The translations under genes and the position numbers were made by a program. The notes under the pieces were generated by a model. The model searched no databases. It had not been told where the DNA came from and saw nothing but the letters and a program-made list of their open reading frames with translations. Of a stretch of DNA of 64,000 nucleotides, positions 8,289 to 16,965 are shown piece after piece; position 1 is the first letter of the stretch; each line of letters begins with the position of its first letter. The DNA comes from Mycolicibacterium thermoresistibile (GTDB lineage: Bacteria > Actinomycetota > Actinomycetes > Mycobacteriales > Mycobacteriaceae), in contig NZ_LT906483.1 of the NCBI RefSeq assembly GCF_900187065.1, positions 682,001 through 746,000 on the forward strand, given 5' to 3'.

Positions 8289-9327
8289 TCGAGCACGACT
8301 GAGGCGGATAACCCGGCGTCCGTTGGAGACCTACAGCAGGACCACGCTCGGCGTCATCGCCGTGGCGGTGGTCGCGGTACTGGTCGGAGCGCTGCTGGTG
8401 GTCAAGGCGGCCGGCATCGGCTACAAGGAGTACACCGCCCGCTTCCTGCAGGCCGCCGCGCTGCAGCCGGGCAACCCGATCACCGTCGCCGGCATCCCGG
8501 TGGGCGAGGTGCTGAGCATGAAGCTCAACGGAGACCACGTCGAGGCGCGGCTGAAGGTCCGCGGCGACATCCGGCTGGGCGAGCACTCCCGCGCCGTCAT
8601 CAAGATCACCACCATCCTCGGATCTCGCTACCTCGCGCTGTACCCCGACGGCCCGGGAACGTTGCCCGACAACACCTTCGACCTCAAACACACCGAGGTT
8701 CCGTACGACCTGCAGGAGGCGTTGGCCGACGTCGCGACCACCTATGAGCAGGTCGACTCCGATCAGTTCGCCGAGTCGCTGGCGATTCTCGGCCGGCAAC
8801 TCGAAACGCTTCCCCCGGTGGTGCCACAGGCGCTGGAGAACACCCACACCCTGTCATCGATCATCGCGCAGCGCCGCGACCAACTCGGTGAGCTGCTGAA
8901 AACCACCGAGATGGTCAGCACCACCCTGCGCCGTCAGCAGGCCAACATCGGAAACCTGGTGCACCAGGGCAATTCGCTGCTCGGCGAGTTCGTCGCGCGC
9001 CGGGCCACCTTCCACGCGATGATGGACGCCCTCACCGTTCTGGTGCAGCGGTTGAGCGACATCGTGATCGACGACCGCCCCGAATTGGAAGAGCTGCTGA
9101 GCAATCTGCGCGAACTGTCCGGTCTGCTCGCCGACAACGACGGCATGCTGCGCAGCATCCTGCAGACCACGCCGATCGCGGTCCGCAACCTGGCCAACAT
9201 CACCGGCACCGGCAACGCGATCGACTTCAACGCCCCCGGTGGTCTGCTGGTCGACTCCTGGATGTGCGCCATCAGCGGCCGGGCCAAGCAGTTCGGCATG
9301 ATCGAGTACTTCCAGGACTGCAAATGA
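8281..9327 (+). CDS. mceC: MCE family protein MceC
   Basis: A 348-residue Mce subunit with a membrane anchor at about residues 20-43, an MCE domain at about 48-125 (LQAAALQPGNPITVAGIPVG) and a long helical C-terminal part ending in a Cys-containing segment (SWMCAIS, FQDCK). Unlike the second operon's MceC it has no proline-rich tail. It begins inside the mceB 3' end and its stop overlaps the ATG of mceD. Confidence 0.92.
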   Translation: MVDRARLRRITRRPLETYSRTTLGVIAVAVVAVLVGALLVVKAAGIGYKEYTARFLQAAALQPGNPITVAGIPVGEVLSMKLNGDHVEARLKVRGDIRLGEHSRAVIKITTILGSRYLALYPDGPGTLPDNTFDLKHTEVPYDLQEALADVATTYEQVDSDQFAESLAILGRQLETLPPVVPQALENTHTLSSIIAQRRDQLGELLKTTEMVSTTLRRQQANIGNLVHQGNSLLGEFVARRATFHAMMDALTVLVQRLSDIVIDDRPELEELLSNLRELSGLLADNDGMLRSILQTTPIAVRNLANITGTGNAIDFNAPGGLLVDSWMCAISGRAKQFGMIEYFQDCK

Positions 9328-10445
9328 TGCGTGACGTCAGAACCAGGGTCATCGCGCTGATCGCCGCCGGGCTGGTGGCGGTCGCGGCGGTCGCCGTCGT
9401 GGCGGTGAAGGTCGCCCGGGATCAGCTCGACACGATCACGGTGACCGCCCAGTTCGACAGCGCCGCCGGGCTGTACGTCGGCAATGTGGTCGCCGTGCTC
9501 GGCATGCCGGTCGGCAAGGTCACCGAGATCACCCCGAAGACCAACTACGTCGAGGTGACGTTCACCGTCGACAAGGACGTCAAGGTGCCCGCGGACGTCC
9601 AGGCGGTCACCCTCTCCAACTCGATCCTGACCGACCGTCAGATCGAGTTGACCCCGCCGTACCGGGGCGGCCCGACGTTGCAGGACCACGACACGATCGG
9701 ACTGAACCGCACCCGCACCCCGGTCGAATTCGCCCGCGTGCTCGACGTCCTTGACAAGCTCGCGTTGTCGCTGCGCGGCGACGGGAAGGGCGGCGGACCC
9801 ATCGCCGACGTGGTGGACGCCGGCGCGGCGATCGTCGACGGCCAGGGCCGGCAGATGAAGGATGCGCTCGGTGAGTTGTCGAACGCGTTGCGGCTGTCCG
9901 CCGACCGCGGTGAGCTCACCAGGGACCAGCTCACCACCATCGTGCGCAACGTGAGCTCGTTGGCCGAGGCGGCCGCCCGCAACGACGAGTTGCTGCGCGA
10001 ATTCGGCTCATCGGTGCGCGCCATGAGCCAGATCCTGGCCGACGAGAAGCTCGGCAGCGGCACCACCGGCCGCAAGATCAACGAGGTGCTCACCCACGCC
10101 GGCGAGGTGCTGCAGACCCATCGGGAGACGATCAGGGACCTGATCGCCAACGGCGATGTGGTGTTGAACGCGGCCGTCGACCACGAACGCGATCTCAAGG
10201 AGTTGCTCGACGTCACCCCGATGACGCTGGACAACCTCTACAACGTGGCCGATCAGCGCAACGGCGCCCTGCGGATCAAGGTGGTCACCGACAAGGTGCT
10301 GTTCGACAACCAGCTCGTCAAGGAAGTCTGCAACATGATGGGTCTGCGGCAATTAGGTTGCAGCACCGGGACTTTACAGGACTTCGGGCCGGACTTCGGT
10401 CTGACGTACATGTTGGAGGGCCTGGCGGCGATGGGGCAAAGATGA
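9324..10445 (+). CDS. mceD: MCE family protein MceD
   Basis: A 373-residue Mce subunit. I chose ATG at 9324 (MMRDVRTRVIALIAAG), which overlaps the mceC stop as ATGA; the open frame extends further upstream only as antisense-like sequence. Anchor at residues 9-27, MCE domain at about 33-110 (FDSAAGLYVGNVVAVLGMPVG), then a helical domain ending in CNMMGLRQLGCSTG, the Cys-containing C-terminal segment of this subunit type. The stop overlaps the start of mceE. Confidence 0.92.
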   Translation: MMRDVRTRVIALIAAGLVAVAAVAVVAVKVARDQLDTITVTAQFDSAAGLYVGNVVAVLGMPVGKVTEITPKTNYVEVTFTVDKDVKVPADVQAVTLSNSILTDRQIELTPPYRGGPTLQDHDTIGLNRTRTPVEFARVLDVLDKLALSLRGDGKGGGPIADVVDAGAAIVDGQGRQMKDALGELSNALRLSADRGELTRDQLTTIVRNVSSLAEAAARNDELLREFGSSVRAMSQILADEKLGSGTTGRKINEVLTHAGEVLQTHRETIRDLIANGDVVLNAAVDHERDLKELLDVTPMTLDNLYNVADQRNGALRIKVVTDKVLFDNQLVKEVCNMMGLRQLGCSTGTLQDFGPDFGLTYMLEGLAAMGQR

Positions 10446-11662
10446 TGAGTGTGCTGCGACTGCGCCGGCTGGTTCCCGCCCTGGTGACGGTCGGGTGTCT
10501 GGTGTCCGGGTGCGCCACCAATGGTCTGGCCGACCTGCCGCTGCCCGCGCCCGGGGTGGGTTCGGGCGGTTACCGGCTCACCGCGGAGTTCACCAACGCG
10601 CTGAATCTGCCCGCGAACGCGAAGGTCAAACTGGCCGGCGCCGACGTCGGTGAGGTCGAGTCCATGGTGGCACGCGACTATCTCGCGGTCACCACGCTGC
10701 GGATCATGGACGGGGTCCGGCTGCCCCGGGGCAGCACCGCCGAACTGCGGTCGGCGACCCCGCTCGGCGATGTGTTCGTGGCGATCAAACCGCCGATCGA
10801 CGTGCCGCCGGACACCCCGATGCTGCGCGACGGCGACACCATCGGCAAGGATTCGACCAAGGCCGCCGCCACGGTGGAATCGGTGCTGGCGTCGGCGGCG
10901 ATCCTGGTCAACGGCGGTGCGGTACGCAACTTCACCAACATCATCAACGGGTTGGGGAAGGCCACCGGTGACGAGGGCCAGGCGTTCGGCAACCTGGTCC
11001 GCAAGACCAACGCCACGCTCGCGAAGCTCAACGCGCGGTCGGCGGAGATCTCCACCGCGATGACCGAGACCTCCCGGCTGGCCAGCGAGATCGCCGCGAA
11101 GAATCAGGTGCTCAGCGAGGTGATGGCCGAGGCGCGGCCGGCCACCGACACGCTCGCCGGGCATGCGACCGAGATCGCCGATCTGGTCGAACGGTTCGGC
11201 GGCATCTCCGATCAGGCACACAGATTCCCGTCGATCGCCGGCACCGACACCAGCGGCCGCAGCGTCATCGCCGACGCCAACACCATCGCCAACGCCTGGA
11301 ACGATGTCGCGCTCGCCCCGGGCGCGACCCTGTACGCGCTCAACCGGCTGATGCCGCCGTTCATCAAGACCATGAGCGGCGGCTCGGTCGCCCTGGACGC
11401 CAGCGTGGACCGGTTGGTGTGGGGCCACCACCCCGATATCGGCTTCGCCGGCGACCCCGGACTGCACGGGCCGAAGTGGAGCGACTGGCACCAACTGGTC
11501 GGCACCCTGCAGTACACGCTGTTCCGGTTGCAGGAACGGGTCGTCGGCAAGGGCCCCGATGTGCCGCAGCTACCGGTGATTCCCAGCCCCACCGAGCCCG
11601 GCGAGATCATCCCGGCGCCGGGGCCCGCCGCCGGAGCCGCACCGGAGGAGGCGCCCCGATGA
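10442..11662 (+). CDS. mceE: MCE family lipoprotein MceE
   Basis: A 406-residue Mce subunit made as a lipoprotein. The start at 10442 (ATG ATG) gives a signal peptide ending in the lipobox LVSGC with the lipidated Cys at residue 24. The MCE domain follows (residues about 45-120, FTNALNLPANAKVKLAGADVG). A helical region leads to a C-terminal Pro/Gly/Glu-rich tail (IPSPTEPGEIIPAPGP). The E position being the lipoprotein matches the layout of mycobacterial mce operons. It overlaps mceD and mceF by four bases each. Confidence 0.93.
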   Translation: MMSVLRLRRLVPALVTVGCLVSGCATNGLADLPLPAPGVGSGGYRLTAEFTNALNLPANAKVKLAGADVGEVESMVARDYLAVTTLRIMDGVRLPRGSTAELRSATPLGDVFVAIKPPIDVPPDTPMLRDGDTIGKDSTKAAATVESVLASAAILVNGGAVRNFTNIINGLGKATGDEGQAFGNLVRKTNATLAKLNARSAEISTAMTETSRLASEIAAKNQVLSEVMAEARPATDTLAGHATEIADLVERFGGISDQAHRFPSIAGTDTSGRSVIADANTIANAWNDVALAPGATLYALNRLMPPFIKTMSGGSVALDASVDRLVWGHHPDIGFAGDPGLHGPKWSDWHQLVGTLQYTLFRLQERVVGKGPDVPQLPVIPSPTEPGEIIPAPGPAAGAAPEEAPR

Positions 11663-12909
11663 TCGGTGCGGTCGCCGACCGGATCGTCGCGCTGGTGCGG
11701 TTCGGACATCGCCGCCGGGCGACGCTGTCGACGATCGGGCTGATCCTGACGCTCGTGGTCGCGACCGCCTACCTGCTGTTCGGGGCGTTGCAGGTGAACC
11801 CGTTCGCCTCGAGTTACCAGGTCACCGTCGCGCTGCCCGAGTCGGGCGGGCTGTTGCCGAATCAGGCCGTCACGCTGCGCGGGGTGCCGGTCGGGCGGGT
11901 GGAACGGCTCGACATCACCCCGGAGGGGGTGAACGCCGTCGTCGACATCGATTCGGCGGTGAAGATCCCGGATTCGTCGGCGGTGCGGGTGTCGGGGTTG
12001 TCACCGGCCGGTGAGCAGTACATCGACTTCATCCCCGAGGAGGACACCGGCCGGTATCTGGCCGACGGTGCCCACATCGGGCAGGGCACCGCGACCGTTC
12101 CGGTGCCGCTCGCCGAGTTGTTGGCCGACGCGGACGGGGCGTTGGCGCAGGCCGACGTCGAGAAGCTCGAAATCATCCGCCGTGAGCTCAGCCTCAGCCC
12201 GGCCGGGCCGCAGAAACTCAAGGACATCGTCGACGGCGGCACCTTCCTGCTGTCCACCCTGGATTCGGTGCTGCCCGAGACCAGCTCGCTGCTGCGGACC
12301 AGCCGCGTGGTGTTCACCCTGATCGACGACAAGAACGCCGGAATCGACGTCGCCGCAGACAATCTCGCCGACACGTTCGACGGGGTCAACCGGATGAGAG
12401 AAGGCTACCGGCGGCTGACCGACCAGACACCAGAGGTGCTGGCGCACGTCGACAACCTGTTCGCCGACAACTCCGACACCATGGTCCAGCTGCTCGGCAA
12501 CCTCACCACCACCTCGCGGCTGCTCTACCTGCGGGTGCCGGCACTGAACGCGTTGTTCCCGTCGCACCGCACCTCGGTGCTCGACGCGCTCGGCGCCGCC
12601 ATGCACGACGGCGGCCTGTGGGGCACCGCCGAGATCTATCCGCGCATGACATGCGATTACGGCACGCCCAAGCTGCCACCGTCGCATGCCGACTACCCTG
12701 AGCCGTTCATGTACACCTACTGCCGCAACGACCATCCCGGGATCCTGGTCCGCGGCGCCAAGAACGCCCCGAGACCGGCGGATGACGACACGGCCGGTCC
12801 GCCGCCCGGAGCGGATCTCGGCCGGCAGACCGACCCGACACCGAAGGGCCGCTACACGATCCCGACGCCCTACGGCGGTCCCACCCTGCCGATCGAACCG
12901 CCCCGCTGA
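11659..12909 (+). CDS. mceF: MCE family protein MceF
   Basis: A 416-residue last Mce subunit. The ATG at 11659 overlaps the mceE stop (ATGA). Anchor at about residues 25-46 (LILTLVVATAYLLFG), MCE domain at about 52-130 (LPESGGLLPNQAVTLRGVPVG), then the helical domain. The C-terminus holds Cys residues (MTCDYG, TYCRND) and a proline-rich tail (PYGGPTLPIEPPR). Seventeen bases separate it from the next gene. Confidence 0.92.
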   Translation: MIGAVADRIVALVRFGHRRRATLSTIGLILTLVVATAYLLFGALQVNPFASSYQVTVALPESGGLLPNQAVTLRGVPVGRVERLDITPEGVNAVVDIDSAVKIPDSSAVRVSGLSPAGEQYIDFIPEEDTGRYLADGAHIGQGTATVPVPLAELLADADGALAQADVEKLEIIRRELSLSPAGPQKLKDIVDGGTFLLSTLDSVLPETSSLLRTSRVVFTLIDDKNAGIDVAADNLADTFDGVNRMREGYRRLTDQTPEVLAHVDNLFADNSDTMVQLLGNLTTTSRLLYLRVPALNALFPSHRTSVLDALGAAMHDGGLWGTAEIYPRMTCDYGTPKLPPSHADYPEPFMYTYCRNDHPGILVRGAKNAPRPADDDTAGPPPGADLGRQTDPTPKGRYTIPTPYGGPTLPIEPPR

Positions 12910-12926
12910 CCCGAGGAGCCGAATCC

Positions 12927-13478
12927 GTGTCCACCGACGAAGACCCCGACACCGGCCGGAAACCCGACGAGAAACCCGTCCCCGACCCGCCGGGGCCGGG
13001 CCGGGGACGCGTCGTGGCGTGGGCCGGCGCCGCGCTGGCGGCCGTGGTGCTGCTCGGCGCGATCGGGTTCCTCGGCTGGAGTATGTGGCACCAACGCCAG
13101 ATCCAGCAGGCCGGGGAACAGGCGCGGCAGGCCGCCGCCGCGTACGCGCAGGTGCTGACCAGCATCGACTCCGACAGCGTCGATGAGAACTTCGACGCCG
13201 TCCTCGACGGGGCGACCGGCGAGTTCAAGGACATGTACTCCCAGTCCAGTTCGCAGTTGCGGCAACTGCTCATCGACAACAGGGCCAAGGCGAGCGGTGT
13301 GGTGGTGGAGTCGGCGGTGCAGTCGGCATCCAGGGACAAGGCCGTGGTGCTGTTGTTCGTCGACCAGTCGGTGACGAACACGGCGGTGCCGGATCCGCGG
13401 ATCGACCGCAGCCGGATCAAGATGACCATGGAACACGTCGACGGTCGTTGGCGCGCAAGCAAAGTCGAGTTGCCGTGA
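12927..13478 (+). CDS. Mce-associated membrane protein
   Basis: A 183-residue single-pass protein: acidic, proline-rich cytoplasmic N-terminus (residues 1-30), one membrane helix at about 31-52 (VVAWAGAALAAVVLLGAIGF), and an extracytoplasmic domain resembling SnoaL/NTF2-like folds, with GATGEFKDMYSQSS and the closing VDGRWRASKVELP. Proteins of this design follow mceF in most mycobacterial operons (the Mas proteins) and are thought to stabilise the Mce complex. The GTG at 12927 has GAGGAG upstream. Only one classical Mas gene is present here, whereas several operons carry two or more. Confidence 0.85.
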   Translation: MSTDEDPDTGRKPDEKPVPDPPGPGRGRVVAWAGAALAAVVLLGAIGFLGWSMWHQRQIQQAGEQARQAAAAYAQVLTSIDSDSVDENFDAVLDGATGEFKDMYSQSSSQLRQLLIDNRAKASGVVVESAVQSASRDKAVVLLFVDQSVTNTAVPDPRIDRSRIKMTMEHVDGRWRASKVELP

Positions 13479-13494
13479 CGATGTCGGGAGGATC

Positions 13495-14301
13495 GTGATG
13501 CGTCTGAGAAGGCTGGCGGCGCTCTGCACTGTGGTGGCCGTCCCCGTCGCTGCGGCGCTGCTCACCGCACCGTCGGCCCACGCGTCGGCGCCGTCGTTCT
13601 GCGGCGAGATCGGTGGGCAGTGGGACGGCCGATACTGCCGCACCACCGTCGAATCGGTGCGCAAGGCCACCCGCGACATCAAGATCGCGATCCCGGGTGA
13701 TCTGGTCGACCACCCCACCACCGGGCCGGTGATCCGCGATTACCTGAGCACGCTGATGAACAACTGGCGCAATGCCGCCACCGACATGGTCGCCGACAGT
13801 TTCGGTGAGGGCAATCATCAGGTGTTCCGGCGCGGCGATGTGCTCAGCGTGGTGTTCCGCGAGACCTACCACGCCGACGGACCGGACTTCAACAACGCCT
13901 ACCGCACCTTCACCTTCGACATGGCCAACGGCCGCCGGCTGCAGCTCGCCGATCTGGTGAAGCCGGGGGTCGACCCGCTGACCGAGATCCCGCCGTTGGC
14001 CCGGCCCTACATCGAGCAGGCGCTCGACGTCGCGCCGCCGCCGCATCAGCCGCGCACCTACCCGTTCATCTTCGAACGGTGGACCCCGGACAAGGTCTAC
14101 TCCGGCGCGTACAAGGCGTGGGCGCTCAACGGCGACGAACTCGTCATCTACATGCCGGACTATCCGGTGGCCCGTGACCGGCCCACCGACTTCACCCCCG
14201 GCGTCATGCAGTGGTCGATGGACGGCGGCACCGTGCAGGCGCACATCCCGTTGTCCGCGCTGGCCCCCATCCTGCGACCCGAGTACGGCGGCAGCCGATG
14301 A
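13495..14301 (+). CDS. Secreted protein with MPT64/RsiV-like (DUF3298) domain
   Basis: A 268-residue exported protein. A signal peptide is clear (MRLRRLAALCTVVAVPVAAA, cleavage after AHA). The mature part starts with a Cys pair (SFCGEIGGQWDGRYCRT) and then shows features of the MPT64/DUF3298 fold: FRETYHADGPDFNNAYRTFTFD, RRLQLADLVKPGVDPL, and YMPDYPVA near the end. Related secreted proteins are known in mycobacteria as immunogens, without a settled function. GTG 13495 and ATG 13498 are both possible; a GGGAGGA site precedes them. Its placement in the mce run suggests it acts outside the membrane with the transporter. Confidence 0.8.
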   Translation: MMRLRRLAALCTVVAVPVAAALLTAPSAHASAPSFCGEIGGQWDGRYCRTTVESVRKATRDIKIAIPGDLVDHPTTGPVIRDYLSTLMNNWRNAATDMVADSFGEGNHQVFRRGDVLSVVFRETYHADGPDFNNAYRTFTFDMANGRRLQLADLVKPGVDPLTEIPPLARPYIEQALDVAPPPHQPRTYPFIFERWTPDKVYSGAYKAWALNGDELVIYMPDYPVARDRPTDFTPGVMQWSMDGGTVQAHIPLSALAPILRPEYGGSR

Positions 14302-14900
14302 TGATTCGCCTGCCGGCCGGTGTGGCGGGATGGCTGGTCCCGGCTCTCGCCGCGGCACTGCTGGTGCTCGCCCCGGCCGCCCGCGCCGACGACGAGGTCG
14401 CTCCGACGCTGCCGGTTTTCACCCCGTACGAGTCCGGTTGGCAGCCCGATTACACCGTGTTCCCGTACAACCTGTGGCAGATCCGCGTCACCCCGGAGCA
14501 GGTCGTCGCGATGCGGGACTCCTGCCAGTGGTTCAACGCCCAGTACGACCAGTTGCGGACCCAGATCTACGGATTCCAGTACTTCCTCGCCGATCACGGC
14601 GACGACTGGTCCGCACCCGGCGTGGCCCGGGCCGGCGACACCGTGGCCGCCAACCTCGATCAGACCGCGGCGTTCCTGCAACCGCGCGTCCACACCCTGT
14701 TCATCGTCAACTACCCGGACCAGAGCGAGTATTCGCCGGTGTTCCACGGGGATTCGATGTACCGGCTGTGGTACCAGTACACCCAGATCAGCGACAAGAT
14801 CAGCAAGCGGCTGCCGTCCGGTCAGATCAACGCCAACATCGCCACCGCCAACGTCTACGGCAGCGTGATCCGCGACTCCGGGGTGTGCGCCGGCGCTTAG
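14298..14900 (+). CDS. Small secreted protein at the end of the mce operon
   Basis: A 200-residue exported protein of unknown function. ATG at 14298 overlaps the preceding stop (ATGA). Signal peptide at residues 1-31, with cleavage expected after ARA. The mature part is rich in Trp, Tyr and Gln (GWQPDYTVFPYNLWQIRV, LWYQYTQISDKISKR), has two Cys (DSCQWF and GVCAGA) that could form a disulfide, and has no recognised catalytic motif. It is the last gene of the operon and converges on fadD8 59 bases away. Confidence 0.75.
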   Translation: MMIRLPAGVAGWLVPALAAALLVLAPAARADDEVAPTLPVFTPYESGWQPDYTVFPYNLWQIRVTPEQVVAMRDSCQWFNAQYDQLRTQIYGFQYFLADHGDDWSAPGVARAGDTVAANLDQTAAFLQPRVHTLFIVNYPDQSEYSPVFHGDSMYRLWYQYTQISDKISKRLPSGQINANIATANVYGSVIRDSGVCAGA

Positions 14901-14959
14901 GAGGCCGGCGCTCGGGAGTCTGTGACGGCGACCCGGACGGCACCGGCGAGCAGTCCCTG

Positions 14960-16561
14960 TCAGCCGATGGCGCGCTCGCTGTCCTTCCAGAACCGGGCCC
15001 GCACCGCCTTCTTGTCCGGCTTGCCGAGCGCGGTGGTCGGCACCGAGTCGACGACGATCACCTGCTTGGGCGCCTGCACCGAGCCCTTGCGCTCCTTGAC
15101 CGAGGCCCGGATCTCGTCCTTGATCCGCTCGACGTTGGCCTCGTCGCGGTCCACCTCCGGCCGCAGCACGATCACCGCGGTGACGGCCTCACCCCACTTC
15201 TCGTCGGGGGTGCCGATCACGCACACCTGCGCGACCGCCGGATGTTCGGCGACGATGTCCTCCACCTCGCGCGGGAACACGTTGAACCCGCCGGTGATGA
15301 TCATGTCCTTGACCCGGTCGACGATGTACCAGTAACCGTCCTCGTCCTCGCGGGCCATGTCGCCGGTGCGCAGCCAGCCGTCCTTGAAGGTCTTCGCGGT
15401 CTCCTCGGGGAGCTTCCAGTAGCCGCCGGCCAGCAGCGGGCCGCTGACACAGATCTCACCGACCTCGCCCTGCGGCACCGGATTGCCGTCCGGGTCGAGC
15501 AGCGCGGTGCGGGCGAACAAGGTGGGCCGGCCGCAGGAGGTCAGCCGCTTCTCGTCGTGGGCGCCCTTGGGCAGGTAGGTGATCACCATCGGCGCCTCGG
15601 ACTGCCCGTAGTACTGGGCGAAGATCGGGCCGAACCGGTCGATCGCCTCCTTGAGCCGCACCGGGTTGATCGCTGACGCGCCGTAGTACACCGTCTCCAG
15701 CGACGACAGGTCGCGGGTGCGCGAATCCGGATGGTCCAGCAGCGCATAGAGCATCGACGGCACCAGCATCGTCGCGGTGATGCGGCGTTCCTCGATCACC
15801 CGCAGCACCTCCGCCGGATCGAACTTCGGCAGCACGATCATCTCGCCGCCCTTGACGATCGTCGGGACGAAGAACGCCGCGCCGGCGTGCGACAGCGGGG
15901 TGCACATCAGAAACCGCGGATTCTCCGGCCACTCCCACTCGGCGAGCTGGATCGTCGTCATCGTGGTGATCGACTGCACGGTGCCGATCACCCCCTTGGG
16001 TTTCCCGGTGGTGCCCCCGGTGTAGGTGAGCCCGCCGATGTGGTCCGGCGGCAGGTCGGCCGCCACCAGCGGCCTGGGCTCGTACTTGGCGGCCTCGGCG
16101 GTCAGATCCACCGCGACCCCGTCCAGCGCCGGCGGCACCGGCCCGATGGTCAGGATCCGCTGCAGTGACGGCACCTTCTCCAACAGCGCGTGCGCCCGCT
16201 CGACGAAGGCCGGGTTCGGGTCGATGATCAGCGAGGTCACCTCGGCGTCGCTGAGCACGTAGGCGTGGTCGTCGAGCGACCCCAGTGGGTGCAGCGCGGT
16301 CCGCCGGTAGCCCTGGGTCTGCCCGGCGCCGATGATCATCAGTACCTCGGGTCGGTTCAGCGACAACAGCCCGACCGCCGCGCCGGTGCCCGCCCCGAGC
16401 GCCTCGAAGGCCTGGATGTACTGGCTGATCCGGTCGGCGAGCTGACCGCCGGTCAGCGTGGTGTCGCCGAGGAACAACACCGGTTTGTCCTTGTTGCGCT
16501 TCAGCGCGCCTACCGTGAGGTGGCCGGAGTGCAGGGGATGGCGCAGCAACTGGTCACTCAT
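14960..16561 (-). CDS. fadD8: FadD8-like fatty-acyl-CoA/AMP ligase
   Basis: A 533-residue adenylate-forming enzyme. Motifs: P-loop LTYTGGTTGKPKGV near residue 178, YGQSEAP (A4/A5 region), the YWYIVDRVKDMIITGGFNVFP hinge region (given in part; A8, with the Arg and Gly of the rotating C-terminal domain), and a C-terminal Lys region TTALGKPDKKAVR. The start MSDQLLRHPLHSGHLTVGAL and its place between the menB and menC genes agree with FadD8 of M. tuberculosis as I remember it. It should load a carboxylic acid onto CoA through an acyl-AMP; its substrate is not known. In this genome the mce operon separates it from menB. Confidence 0.85.
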   Translation of the reverse strand: MSDQLLRHPLHSGHLTVGALKRNKDKPVLFLGDTTLTGGQLADRISQYIQAFEALGAGTGAAVGLLSLNRPEVLMIIGAGQTQGYRRTALHPLGSLDDHAYVLSDAEVTSLIIDPNPAFVERAHALLEKVPSLQRILTIGPVPPALDGVAVDLTAEAAKYEPRPLVAADLPPDHIGGLTYTGGTTGKPKGVIGTVQSITTMTTIQLAEWEWPENPRFLMCTPLSHAGAAFFVPTIVKGGEMIVLPKFDPAEVLRVIEERRITATMLVPSMLYALLDHPDSRTRDLSSLETVYYGASAINPVRLKEAIDRFGPIFAQYYGQSEAPMVITYLPKGAHDEKRLTSCGRPTLFARTALLDPDGNPVPQGEVGEICVSGPLLAGGYWKLPEETAKTFKDGWLRTGDMAREDEDGYWYIVDRVKDMIITGGFNVFPREVEDIVAEHPAVAQVCVIGTPDEKWGEAVTAVIVLRPEVDRDEANVERIKDEIRASVKERKGSVQAPKQVIVVDSVPTTALGKPDKKAVRARFWKDSERAIG

Positions 16562-16626
16562 ACGCTCAGACTAGAACGTGTTACAGATTTGTGGCCAGGC
16601 CAGGTCCGGTCGGTTTGACTGGACCG

Positions 16627-16923
16627 GTGGACGACACCCGCCGCCGGCTGGCCGCCGCGATCCGGGACCTGACCCGCGATCGGGGCCCGACGGGCAGCAT
16701 CTGCCCGTCCGAGGCGGCCCGGGCGGTCGGCGGTGACACCTGGCGTGAGCTGATGGGACAGGCCCGGGAGGTGGCCCGCGAGCTGGCCCGGGCCGGCGAC
16801 ATCGAGGTGACCCAGCGCGGCAGGATCCTCGACCCGGACGACGCCTGGCGCGGACCGATCCGGCTGCGCATCCGCCGGCCCGAGCCCGGCCGGACCGCGG
16901 CGGCACGCGGAACGTGCCGGTGA
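16627..16923 (+). CDS. DUF3253 winged-helix-like protein
   Basis: A 98-residue basic protein from GTG at 16627 (VDDTRRRLAAAIRDL); an in-frame GTG at 16591 would add 12 residues. The sequence shows the DUF3253 pattern: a first helix, GSICPSEAARAVGG, WRELMGQAREVARELARAGDIEVTQRG (given in part) and DAWRGPIRLR, resembling a small winged-helix domain. Function is unknown. It is divergent from fadD8 and lies upstream of menC on the same strand with 42 bases between, in the position of Rv0552/Rv0553-type genes. Confidence 0.72.
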   Translation: MDDTRRRLAAAIRDLTRDRGPTGSICPSEAARAVGGDTWRELMGQAREVARELARAGDIEVTQRGRILDPDDAWRGPIRLRIRRPEPGRTAAARGTCR

Positions 16924-16965
16924 TCCGCGGCCATCGCGGGCGCCGTGGGTGACACTGGCCCGGTG

